From: JACCZX01 sp963791315
Lineage (GTDB): Bacteria; Pseudomonadota; Gammaproteobacteria; Burkholderiales; Burkholderiaceae_F
DNA: 64,000 bases
Reading direction: 5' to 3'
Assembly (NCBI GenBank): GCA_963791315.1
Contig: CAWBRQ010000011.1
Coordinates: forward strand, 62,001 to 126,000
Shown: positions 39,809 through 48,175 of the stretch, piece by piece
Numbering within the stretch: position 1 is the first letter of the stretch
Layout of the letters: each line of letters starts with the position of its first letter
Translations under genes and position numbers: made by a program
Notes under the pieces: model-generated
Seen by the model: the letters and a program-made list of their open reading frames with translations, nothing else
What the model was told of the DNA's origin: nothing
Databases searched by the model: none

Positions 39809-41398
39809 ACCGGAAAGCTCCACTGATGGGCTTGATCGCACTTGCCGCACTCGGTCGCCGCAGGCTTCGGCCTGTACAGGGTCGGTATGCAGCGCGGCAT
39901 GGACATGGCTGCGCCGACCGGTACCAATCACGCGCAACTTGCTGCACCCGAGACCGTACCGCAAAGCAGTGCGCAAGGTGAAGAAGCCACGCGCCGGCAT
40001 ATCGCCGCCGGACTGAAGGCGGGCGATATCGATCCTGCGACCGGCAAAAAGATTCTTTACTACCAAGATCCGATGACGCCGGGGACCAAGTTTGACAAAC
40101 CAGCCAAGTCGCCCTTCATGAACATGATGCTGGTGCCGGTGTACGCAGACAGCGATGCCGACGCCAGCAAAGTCACCGTCAGTGCGCGCACCCAGCAAAA
40201 CCTCGGCGTGCGTACGGCATTGGTCGCAGAAGGTACGCTGTCGCCTCAGTTATCGGCGGTCGGAAACATTGCCTACAACGAGCGTGATCAGGCCGTCGTG
40301 CAGGCGCGCGCGACCGGCTTTGTAGAGCGCTTGCACGTGCGCGCGACACTCGATCGCGTGGCTAAGGGCGAGCCGCTAGTCGACCTCTACGTCCCTGAAT
40401 GGATTGGTGCACAGGAGGAGTTCCTCTCGGTGCGGCGCATGCAAGGCACGGAGCTGGCCGCGCTCGTCGACGGTGCGCGTCAACGCATGCGGTTGGCGGG
40501 TATGAACGAGCAGCAGATCCGTCTCGTCGAAAGTACCGGACGCACGCAGCCGCGCATCACGCTGACCGCGCCGATCAGCGGTGTGCTGGCCGAGCTGATG
40601 GTGCGAGAGGGAATGACGGTGATGCCCGGCGCCACGATTGCCCGCATAAGCGGTCTGTCCACGGTATGGGCACAGGCCGAAGTGCCCGAAAGCCAATCGG
40701 CGCTGCTGCGTCCGGGTGCGAAGGTGCAAGCGCACACGCCTGCGGTGCCTGGCACGACATTCAACGGTACGGTGCAGTCAATCGTGCCGGATGTGAACTC
40801 GGCGACGAGAACGCTAAAGGCACGCGTTGAACTCACTAATGCCGGTGGCCGACTGGTACCCGGTATGTTCGTGACGATGCAGTTCATGGATACGCGCGCC
40901 CAGAAATCGCTGCTAGTTCCTACCGAAGCGATTATTCAAACCGGCGCGCGCACGGTGGTGATGCTGGCAGAAGACAACGGCGCTTTCAGGCCGGTCGAAG
41001 TCGAAGCCGGTATCGAAAGCGGCGGGCAGACAGAAATCAAGCGCGGCCTGCAGGCCGGGGAACGGGTAGTCGTCTCGTCACAATTCCTAATCGATTCGGA
41101 AGCCAGTCTAAAGGGGGTCGAAGCACGACTGAACGAAGTGCCGAAAGCCGATGTGGGCACCGCGAGCCACACCGGTCAGGCCAGAGTCGAGAGTATCGAG
41201 CGCGATGCAGTCATGCTGTCGCACGGCCCCATCCCATCGCTGAAGTGGGGCGAGATGACGATGGAGTTCAAGCTCGGCACGGCAGAGCAGGCCAAGGCGA
41301 TTGCTCCCGGTGATCGCGTTCAATTTCGTTTCCATCGGAGTGGGAACGACTTCGTGCTCGACAGCATCGAGAAACTCGCCGGGGAGGCCAAGAAATGA
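39805..41398 (+). CDS. cusB: CusB-type periplasmic adaptor with metal-binding domains at both ends, one frame change
   Basis: About 530 residues. A signal/anchor helix MGLIALAALG is split from the rest by one extra base near 39853. Then comes the heavy-metal-binding segment YYQDPMTPGTKFDKP with the Cys-free CusB-style MNMMLVPVY, lipoyl and beta-barrel parts (SAPIS-like TAPISGVLAELMVREGMTV), and at the C-terminus a CusF-like domain (LSHGPIPSLKWGEMTMEF). A fused CusF is a recognised variant. The stop overlaps the ATG of cusA by four bases. Confidence 0.85.
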
Positions 41399-44300
41399 TC
41401 GCCAAGCTCATTCACTGGTCGATCGCTAATCGCTTTTTGGTGCTGCTCGCAACGGTGATGATCGCCGCCTGGGGCGTGATCTCTCTGCTTCGCACCCCGC
41501 TCGATGCGTTACCCGACTTGTCGGACGTGCAAGTCATTATCCGCACCACATATCCGGGTCAGGCACCGCGCATTGTCGAAAATCAGGTCACGTATCCGCT
41601 GACGACCACGATGCTGTCGGTGCCGGGCGCGAAGACCGTTCGCGGCTATTCGTTTTTCGGTGACTCCTTCGTGTACGTGCTGTTCGAAGACGGCACCGAC
41701 ATGTACTGGGCACGTTCGCGCGTGCTCGAGTACCTGAACCAGGTGCAATCGCGTCTTCCTGTAGCAGCGAAGGCTTCGCTCGGCCCCGACGCAACTGGGG
41801 TCGGATGGATCTATCAATATTCGCTGGTCGATCGCAGCGGTGCGCGGGACGTGTCGCAGCTGCGTGCTCTGCAGGACTGGTTTCTTCGGTACGAGCTAAA
41901 AACCGTTCCTGATGTTGCCGAAGTGGCTTCGATCGGCGGCATGGTGCGCCAGTACCAAATCGTGCTCGATCCCGACAAGCTTGCCGCCTACGGCATTGCC
42001 CATACGCGTGTGATCGATGCGATCGGCAAGTCTAATCAGGAGACCGGCGGATCGGTGCTCGAGCTGGGTGAAGCGGAGTACATGGTGCGCGCATCCGGTT
42101 ACCTGCAATCACTCGATGACTTCAGGCAAGTTCCGCTGACGACCAGCGCCGCCGGTGTCTCGGTACGGCTCGGTGATGTCGCGCGGATTCAGGTGGGGCC
42201 CGAGCTGCGACGCGGTATCGGCGAGCTGGATGGTGAAGGCGAAGCCACCGGCGGCGTTATTGTGATGCGCTCGGGCAAGAACGCCCTGCAGACTATCGCA
42301 GCGGTGAAAGAGAAGCTGCAATCGTTGCAGGCCAGTCTGCCGAAAGGCGTTGAGATCGTTCCGGTGTACGACCGCTCAGGACTGATCGAGCGCGCGGTCG
42401 ATAACCTCACCGTCAAGCTGATCGAGGAATTTCTGGTCGTTGCGGTGGTGTGTTTCATCTTTCTGTTTCACCTGCGCTCGGCCTTTGTCGCGATTGTCTC
42501 GCTGCCGCTCGGCATACTCGCGGCGTTCATAGTGATGTACTACCAGGGCGTCAACGCCAACATCATGTCGCTGGGCGGCATCGCGATCGCCATCGGTGCG
42601 ATGGTCGACGCAGCGGTCGTGATGATCGAGAACGCGCACAAGCACCTCGAGCATTGGGAGCAGAGGCATCCCGGCGAAAGGTTGCGCGGCGAAGCGCGCT
42701 GGCAGGTGATCGGCAATGCGGCGGCCGAGGTCGGTCCTGCGCTGTTCTTCTCTTTGCTAATTATCACGTTGTCGTTCATTCCGGTGTTCACGCTCGAAGC
42801 GCAGGAGGGAAGACTTTTTAAACCGCTGGCTTTCACCAAGACTTATGCGATGGCAGCCGCTGCAGGTCTGGCAGTCACGCTGATACCGGTGCTCATGGGC
42901 TATCTGATCCGCGGACGCATCCCGTCCGAAAATTCCAACCCGCTGAACCGTTTCCTGATTGCGGCGTATCGACCTGCGCTAAACATGGTGTTGCGCGCTC
43001 CGAAGCTGACACTGGTCGTTGCAGCTGTCCTGTTCGCCGTCACCTTGCTGCCGCTACGGAATATCGGCGGAGAGTTCATGCCGCGCCTCGACGAGGGCGA
43101 TCTGCTGTACATGCCGTCCGCGCTGCCCGGGCTGTCGATTGGCAAGGCTGCGGAATTGCTGCAACAGACCGACCGGCTAATCAGAACCCTGCCTGAGGTT
43201 GCGCGCGTGTTCGGCAAGGCGGGCCGCGCCGAGACGGCCACCGACCCGGCGCCTCTGGAAATGTTCGAGACGACGATTCAATTTAAGCCGCGAGACCAAT
43301 GGCGTCCGGGAATGACGCCAGACATGCTGGTCGAGGAGCTCGATCGCATCGTTCGAGTGCCGGGCCTGACCAATATCTGGGTGCCGCCGATCCGAAATCG
43401 CATTGACATGCTAGCGACCGGCATCAAGAGCCCGGTGGGTGTCAAGGTGGCGGGCACCGACCTTGCGGTCATCGATCGCATTGCCGGCGAAATAGAGCGT
43501 GCAGTGAAGGATGTGTCGGGAGTGAGCAGTGCGCTGGCGGAGCGCTTGACCGGCGGCCGCTACGTCGACATCAACATTCGCCGCGATGCCGCCGCGCGCT
43601 TCGGCATGAACATCGCCGACGTGCAGTCGGTCATTGCGACAGCGGTGGGAGGCGAGAACATCGGCGAGACCGTTGAAGGTTTGCAGCGGTTTCCAATCAA
43701 CGTACGTTATCCGCGCGAGCTGCGCGATTCGCTGGAGAAGCTGCGCCATCTTCCGCTTGTCACTGACCGCGGTGCGCGCCTGGTGCTGTCCGATGTGGCC
43801 GAGCTGCGCATCACTGACGGTCCGCCGATGCTTAGGAGCGAGAACGCGCGCCTTGCGGGGTGGGTCTATGTCGATATCCGCGGGCGCGATCTGCACTCCG
43901 CCGTCCAGGAAATGCAGAGAGCGGTCCACGAAAAAGTACAGTTGCCGGCGGGCTACTCGATTTCGTGGTCGGGTCAGTTCGAGTTTCTCGAGCGCGCTAC
44001 GGCCAAGCTCAAGGTCGTAGTGCCGTTTACTTTGCTGACTATCTTTGTGTTGCTGTATCTGACCTTCAAACGCTTCGACGAAGCGGCGTTGATCATGGCC
44101 GCCCTGCCGTTCGCTCTGATCGGCGGCATCTGGCTGCTTTACCTGCTCGACTACAACATGTCAGTCGCAGCAGCGGTGGGATTCATCGCGCTGGCCGGCG
44201 TCGCCGCCGAGTTCGGTGTGATCATGCTGCTATATCTAAGGCAGGCGTGGGATGCGCGCGTTGCTGCGGGCAAGATTAGTGAAGCCGATCTGCTCGACGC

Positions 44301-44565
44301 GATTCGCGACGGCGCGGTGCTGCGCGTGCGACCGAAGGCGATGACGGTCGCGGTGATCATCGCAGGCCTATTGCCGATCATGTGGGGCGAAGGCACCGGA
44401 TCCGAAGTGATGCAGCGTATCGCTGCGCCGATGGTCGGCGGCATGATCACCGCGCCGCTGCTGTCGATGTTCGTGATACCCGCTGCGTACTTGTTGATGC
44501 GGCGGCCGCGGGAGCGGCGGACGCTCAGCCTGGCCTTCTGGAAGAGCCGCCGTGCAACGGCATGA
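41395..44565 (+). CDS. cusA: Heavy-metal RND efflux pump, CusA/CzcA type
   Basis: The inner-membrane proton-driven pump, 1,056 residues, with two repeats of six helices. RND signatures are present: LPDLSDVQV near the N-terminus, the periplasmic GKSNQETGGSVLELGE, helix 4 motif GAMVDAAVVMIENAHK with the proton-relay Asp and Glu, and ALPFALIGGIW in the second half. The HME (heavy-metal) branch fits monovalent or divalent metal; the context suggests Cu(I)/Ag(I). The operon order is C-B-A with overlapping stops and starts. A paralogous fragment occurs at 48033. Confidence 0.92.
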   Translation: MIAKLIHWSIANRFLVLLATVMIAAWGVISLLRTPLDALPDLSDVQVIIRTTYPGQAPRIVENQVTYPLTTTMLSVPGAKTVRGYSFFGDSFVYVLFEDGTDMYWARSRVLEYLNQVQSRLPVAAKASLGPDATGVGWIYQYSLVDRSGARDVSQLRALQDWFLRYELKTVPDVAEVASIGGMVRQYQIVLDPDKLAAYGIAHTRVIDAIGKSNQETGGSVLELGEAEYMVRASGYLQSLDDFRQVPLTTSAAGVSVRLGDVARIQVGPELRRGIGELDGEGEATGGVIVMRSGKNALQTIAAVKEKLQSLQASLPKGVEIVPVYDRSGLIERAVDNLTVKLIEEFLVVAVVCFIFLFHLRSAFVAIVSLPLGILAAFIVMYYQGVNANIMSLGGIAIAIGAMVDAAVVMIENAHKHLEHWEQRHPGERLRGEARWQVIGNAAAEVGPALFFSLLIITLSFIPVFTLEAQEGRLFKPLAFTKTYAMAAAAGLAVTLIPVLMGYLIRGRIPSENSNPLNRFLIAAYRPALNMVLRAPKLTLVVAAVLFAVTLLPLRNIGGEFMPRLDEGDLLYMPSALPGLSIGKAAELLQQTDRLIRTLPEVARVFGKAGRAETATDPAPLEMFETTIQFKPRDQWRPGMTPDMLVEELDRIVRVPGLTNIWVPPIRNRIDMLATGIKSPVGVKVAGTDLAVIDRIAGEIERAVKDVSGVSSALAERLTGGRYVDINIRRDAAARFGMNIADVQSVIATAVGGENIGETVEGLQRFPINVRYPRELRDSLEKLRHLPLVTDRGARLVLSDVAELRITDGPPMLRSENARLAGWVYVDIRGRDLHSAVQEMQRAVHEKVQLPAGYSISWSGQFEFLERATAKLKVVVPFTLLTIFVLLYLTFKRFDEAALIMAALPFALIGGIWLLYLLDYNMSVAAAVGFIALAGVAAEFGVIMLLYLRQAWDARVAAGKISEADLLDAIRDGAVLRVRPKAMTVAVIIAGLLPIMWGEGTGSEVMQRIAAPMVGGMITAPLLSMFVIPAAYLLMRRPRERRTLSLAFWKSRRATA

Positions 44566-44581
44566 AACCCGCTGTAAGCCA

Positions 44582-44704
44582 GTGAAGAGCTTGAATTGGC
44601 CCATGACAATGGGTTTCAAGGTCACCGATAGGACGCTGCTGGACAAACTGACTGAGGGCAAGACGGTCGAAGTCGAGTTCGAGCAGGCGGGCAAGGACTA
44701 CTGA
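44582..44704 (+). pseudogene. Truncated CusF-like copper-binding protein
   Basis: A 40-codon frame from GTG 44582 to TGA 44702-44704 with LNWPMTMGFKVTDRTLL and VEVEFEQAGKDY, the second half of the CusF domain. The first strand with its metal-binding His is absent and no signal peptide precedes. The frame can be read upstream to GTG 44552 without finding one. It is placed just after cusA, where complete cusF copies often occur, so it is a truncated remnant. Confidence 0.65.
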
Positions 44705-44769
44705 TCATCTCAGTGAAGTGATCAAGTTTTTATCAATCCGCCTGCGCCTTTGCCCCAGAGAATCGCGGC

Positions 44770-46377
44770 ATGGATAGCGCCATCGCCGACGCTGCGGCGC
44801 GTTCTCACACTGCGCTGGTAGCCGCACTGCGTGACCCGGCCGTTTATTCGCACTGCGTTGATGCGGTCGAGGTAATCGAAACCCATATCTCGTCCGTGCT
44901 ATTGGCAGGCGAGTACGCCTACAAGCTGAAAAAGCCGGTTGATCTTGGTTTCGTGGACTTTTCCATGCTGGCGCGGCGACGGCATTTCTGTGAGGAGGAA
45001 GTTCGCCTGAACCGCCGCAGCGCACCGAGGCTTTACCTGGAGGTCGTGCCCATTACACGCTCACGCACGAGTACGGCTTTGCGTATTGGCGGCGACGGTA
45101 CGGTCATCGACTATGCCGTGCGCATGCGCAGGTTCTCGCGCAGTGCGCAGCTCGACCAAATGGCGCAGCTCGGCACGTTGGACGCTGCGCTAATCGACCG
45201 GATGACCGACACGATCGCTGCGCTTCATGCGCGCTGCGATGTCGCACCTTCCGACCGCACCTTCGGCGCTCCCGACGAGATCAGCCGCTGGACGATGGAC
45301 AATCTGAGAGAGCTGCAGCGGCTTACCCCGGATCCATCGCAGCGCCAGCGCATCGAGCTTCTGGCGCGCTGGACCGAAACCGAGTTCGCGCGGCGCGCCC
45401 CCGCCTTTGCTGAGCGCCGCGCTTCCGGCCACGTACGTGAATGCCACGGTGATCTGCATCTGGGCAACCTGGTGCTGATCGATGCCGAACCGGTGCCGTT
45501 CGACTGCATCGAATTCAACCCACAGCTGCGCTTTATCGACGTTATGAGCGACTTGGCGTTCACGTGGATGGATCTGATCGATCACGGGCTTCCGCGCTTG
45601 GCATGGCGCCTGCTGAATCGCTATCTGGAGGCGAGCGGTGACTACGCGGGCCTCGCCACGCTGCGCTTTTATGCCGTTTATCGCGCGCTGGTGCGTGCGA
45701 AGGTGGCCTTAATTCGTCGCGGCCAGCCGGGCACCGCCGCGACTGAGCGCGAAATCGACGAGCGAGCGTCTACGCGCTATGTAACCGTCGCCGAGCGTCT
45801 GACGCAAGTTACACGGCCGCGCATGGTGCTCACCTGCGGCGTCACGGGATCGGGCAAGACGACAGTTTCGCAGCATCTACTAGAAGTACTGGGGGCGCTG
45901 CGCGTGCGCTCCGACGTCGAACGCAAGCGCCTGGCCGGCATCGCGGCCACGGAGCACCTGCATATCGGAATCGGCTCCGATCTGTACGACGCGGCAACGA
46001 CACGTCGCACGTACGAGCAGCTGATGCGCGCCGCAATCGTCATCGTCGACGCCGGGTTTCCGGCTATCGTCGATGCGACATTTCTGCATCGCGCCGACCG
46101 CGCGATGTTTTGCGAACTGGCAAAGCAGCTTGGCGCGCAACCGACGATTGTCTTCTGCCAGGCCGCGCGGGAGACATTGCAAGCGCGCGTTGCAGCAAGG
46201 CTCGCACACGGCACCGACGCGTCGGACGCGACACTCGATGTGCTCACCGATCAGCTCGGTGCGCTCGAAACGCCCGCGGGCGACGAGAACGCAATCGTCA
46301 AGCTGATCGATACCGATACCGATCCGCAGACGCTGCGAGCACGCTGCGAGGCGGTGGCTGCGATGCTGAAGCAGTGA
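44770..46377 (+). CDS. Bifunctional APH-like kinase plus P-loop ATPase domain protein
   Basis: A 535-residue fusion. The N-terminal half is an aminoglycoside-phosphotransferase-like kinase: VLLAGEYAYKLKKPVDLGFVDF for the nucleotide Lys and CHGDLHLGNLVL with the catalytic Asp, then FDCIEFNPQLRFIDV. The C-terminal half is a P-loop kinase: LTCGVTGSGKTTVSQHLL, R-rich AAA-like lid and IVDATFLHRADR. These fusions are widespread and uncharacterised; small-molecule phosphorylation is likely, antibiotic resistance is not implied. It has no clear link to the copper genes around it. Confidence 0.8.
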   Translation: MDSAIADAAARSHTALVAALRDPAVYSHCVDAVEVIETHISSVLLAGEYAYKLKKPVDLGFVDFSMLARRRHFCEEEVRLNRRSAPRLYLEVVPITRSRTSTALRIGGDGTVIDYAVRMRRFSRSAQLDQMAQLGTLDAALIDRMTDTIAALHARCDVAPSDRTFGAPDEISRWTMDNLRELQRLTPDPSQRQRIELLARWTETEFARRAPAFAERRASGHVRECHGDLHLGNLVLIDAEPVPFDCIEFNPQLRFIDVMSDLAFTWMDLIDHGLPRLAWRLLNRYLEASGDYAGLATLRFYAVYRALVRAKVALIRRGQPGTAATEREIDERASTRYVTVAERLTQVTRPRMVLTCGVTGSGKTTVSQHLLEVLGALRVRSDVERKRLAGIAATEHLHIGIGSDLYDAATTRRTYEQLMRAAIVIVDAGFPAIVDATFLHRADRAMFCELAKQLGAQPTIVFCQAARETLQARVAARLAHGTDASDATLDVLTDQLGALETPAGDENAIVKLIDTDTDPQTLRARCEAVAAMLKQ

Positions 46378-46424
46378 TGGACTTGGCGCGGCCGGCGTGC
46401 CCCGGTTTCTCTTCCTGATCTAGC

Positions 46425-47210
46425 TCAGTACACGCGATGCTCGAATCGAGCCTCAATAGGCTGCGGCGAATCGGGCTTCTGAATCTTAACGGTGAACGTG
46501 TACTGCGTTTTTCCCTTCAACTTGATGTAGGTGCCGTAGCTGGGAATGCTGTTGGTCGCCATCGGTTGCAGCGTCGTCGTCTCGCTGCTCATGCCAGGGT
46601 CGTCGATTTTGATGTCGACCTTTGCGCCTGAGATGGGTGCCTTGGTCGCCGCATCGAGCACAGAGACGTTGACGTGGTAGTGCCCAGTGCCGCTGGGAAC
46701 GCCGCCGTGCATCGTTCGCTCCGCCGAATCCTTCGGAAATGAGCGCAGGACTTCCGCCGGAAGCACGCCCAGATAAATCTCGGCCCCGCCGACTGTCTTG
46801 ACGTTACCGGCCGGCTTCGCAGGTACGGTGGCAGCCGTCGTCGCGCCCGCCGCGCCTTCCTTGGGTGCAGTAGCGGGGTTAAACATGTAGATGATGGCGT
46901 TCCTGACCTCGGTGTCGGTCAGTTCTGCCTTGCCGCCGCGCGCCGGCATGCCTCCATGGCCTCGGATCGCCGCGTTCACCGCATTATCGAGTCCGTGGCC
47001 AAGTCGAACGCTCCACTCAGCACGTTCACCGATGCGCGGCGCGCCTTTCACGCCCGCTGCGTGGCATTCGGCGCACACGGCTTCCGCCACTTCCTTGCCA
47101 CTGCGGTCGCCGCGGCGGGGACCGGTCTGCGCGCTGGCGTCGTATTGCGCGATCACGGCCACCGCAAGCGGCACCGCCAACGCCAGCACGTTACGAGGTC
47201 GAATAAACAT
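46425..47210 (-). CDS. Cytochrome c with C-terminal beta-rich domain
   Basis: A 261-residue periplasmic protein. A signal peptide ends near ASAQTG; then comes one haem c site CAECH (residues about 45-49) with a distal Met in YMFNPA, a cytochrome c5-like domain. After a linker rich in Ala/Thr, residues about 140-261 form an Ig-like beta region (YLGVLPAEVLRSFPKD, TGHYHVNVSVLDA, GAKVDIKIDDPG). The fusion is rarely described; the second domain has no name I can give. ATG 47208-47210 is chosen for the signal peptide. The 33-residue lipoprotein ORF overlaps its start. Confidence 0.78.
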   Translation of the reverse strand: MFIRPRNVLALAVPLAVAVIAQYDASAQTGPRRGDRSGKEVAEAVCAECHAAGVKGAPRIGERAEWSVRLGHGLDNAVNAAIRGHGGMPARGGKAELTDTEVRNAIIYMFNPATAPKEGAAGATTAATVPAKPAGNVKTVGGAEIYLGVLPAEVLRSFPKDSAERTMHGGVPSGTGHYHVNVSVLDAATKAPISGAKVDIKIDDPGMSSETTTLQPMATNSIPSYGTYIKLKGKTQYTFTVKIQKPDSPQPIEARFEHRVY

Positions 47211-47292
47211 GACAGGTTTCTTCTTTGGTAGCACAGCCGGCAAGCATGGCGGCAGCCACCGCGATTGCGACGAGAGAAAGACGCTGTTTCAT
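47191..47292 (-). CDS. Tiny lipoprotein
   Basis: A 33-residue frame: ATG 47290-47292, a hydrophobic signal and lipobox LAGC, then CATKEETCHVYSTS-like end with two Cys. An AGGGAG ribosome site lies just before the ATG. Its 3' end overlaps the cytochrome gene start by about 20 bases, which suggests coupled translation. The mature peptide would be only 13 residues with a lipid on its first Cys. Unknown role; entericidin-like size. Confidence 0.5.
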   Translation of the reverse strand: MKQRLSLVAIAVAAAMLAGCATKEETCHVYSTS

Positions 47293-47419
47293 CACTACTC
47301 CCTCGATCAGTTTTGGAAGGCGACGACAGACTTTCCGATCGTACGCAGCCGCCTGACACCCATTAGGCGGCTCAACCGCATCAACAGCATTGATGCACGT
47401 CAAACAGATGTCATGTTCG

Positions 47420-48034
47420 CTACGCGTACCGCGGATATCGCGGGTCGTACATTTGCGAACGTACGTCGGCGAGTACGTTGCGCGGCCGGCGGCGCGATGT
47501 CAGGCGACGCTGGTATGCCACTTCAGCCACCGCAGTCGCAATCCGCGCGGGAACCTCGCGGATGTGTGCAAGCGGTGGAGAAACGCTGCCTTGATCGAGG
47601 TCTGACTGGGTCGTTTCGCGCGCCAGCGTGCGCGCGGCCGCAAGGAAGGCGAGCGCGACCGCCGCTGTCCCCTGGATGTCGTCATTGAACGTGCAGACCC
47701 GTTCGCGATACTTGTGCAACAACCGAAATGTGTTTGTATTCGCGAAATCTTCAAACTGAATCAGTGCCCCGGGGAACACCTCCTGAACCGCCGCGACGAA
47801 CTCGTCCACCAGCTGGTCATAGCGCTTGCCGCGCAGCCGCTTGTGCTTCACGCCGATGTAGAAAGGGTCGTTGCGCAACGCATCGTTGTCAGTTCCTGCA
47901 TCGAGCGCCACCGGCAGGCAGCGTTGCGGGTGCACGCCGGCGCAGCCGGTGTAAAGCGAGAGCTTGCCGACCGGAATGCCCATGCCGTTGGCACCGAGGT
48001 CGCCGAGCCCCAGAATGCGCTCGTATGCTGTCAT
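47420..48034 (-). pseudogene. Truncated, internally deleted NAD-dependent malic enzyme
   Basis: The start YERILGLGDLGANGMGIPVGKLSLYT and VHPQRCLPV are from the N-terminal part of a malic enzyme, FNDDIQGTAAVALA ends the first catalytic domain; near 47600 the frame jumps to PPLAHIREVPARIATAVAEVAY, the protein's C-terminus, so the NAD-binding domain (about 200 residues) is missing. The N-terminal part before ERILGLG is also missing: the first codons come from the neighbouring RND fragment. The product would lack activity. Confidence 0.8.
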
Positions 48035-48161
48035 ATCTAAGGCAAGCGTGGGAGGCGCGCGTCGCCGCCGGCAAGACCGGCGAGAACGATCTGCTCGACG
48101 CGATTCGCGATTCGCGACGGCGCGGTGCTGCGCGTGTGGCCCAAGGCGATGACGGTCGCCG
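48033..48161 (+). pseudogene. Fragment of a second CusA-like RND pump gene
   Basis: The 129 bases match 44230-44350 of cusA closely (same YLRQAW, LLDAIRD and LRVxPKAMTVA coding stretches), but with several substitutions and a 7-base tandem duplication (GATTCGC) that shifts the frame. The last codons are in frame with copA upstream sequence. Identity falls off at both ends. It must be what is left of a paralogous pump gene deleted by recombination between malic enzyme and copA. Confidence 0.8.
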
Positions 48162-48175
48162 ATGTTGGGGGGTCA

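Noticed and set aside
44770..46377. Aminoglycoside resistance gene
   Set aside because: The APH-like domain is fused to a P-loop kinase in a widespread uncharacterised family; no resistance context or mobile element is present.
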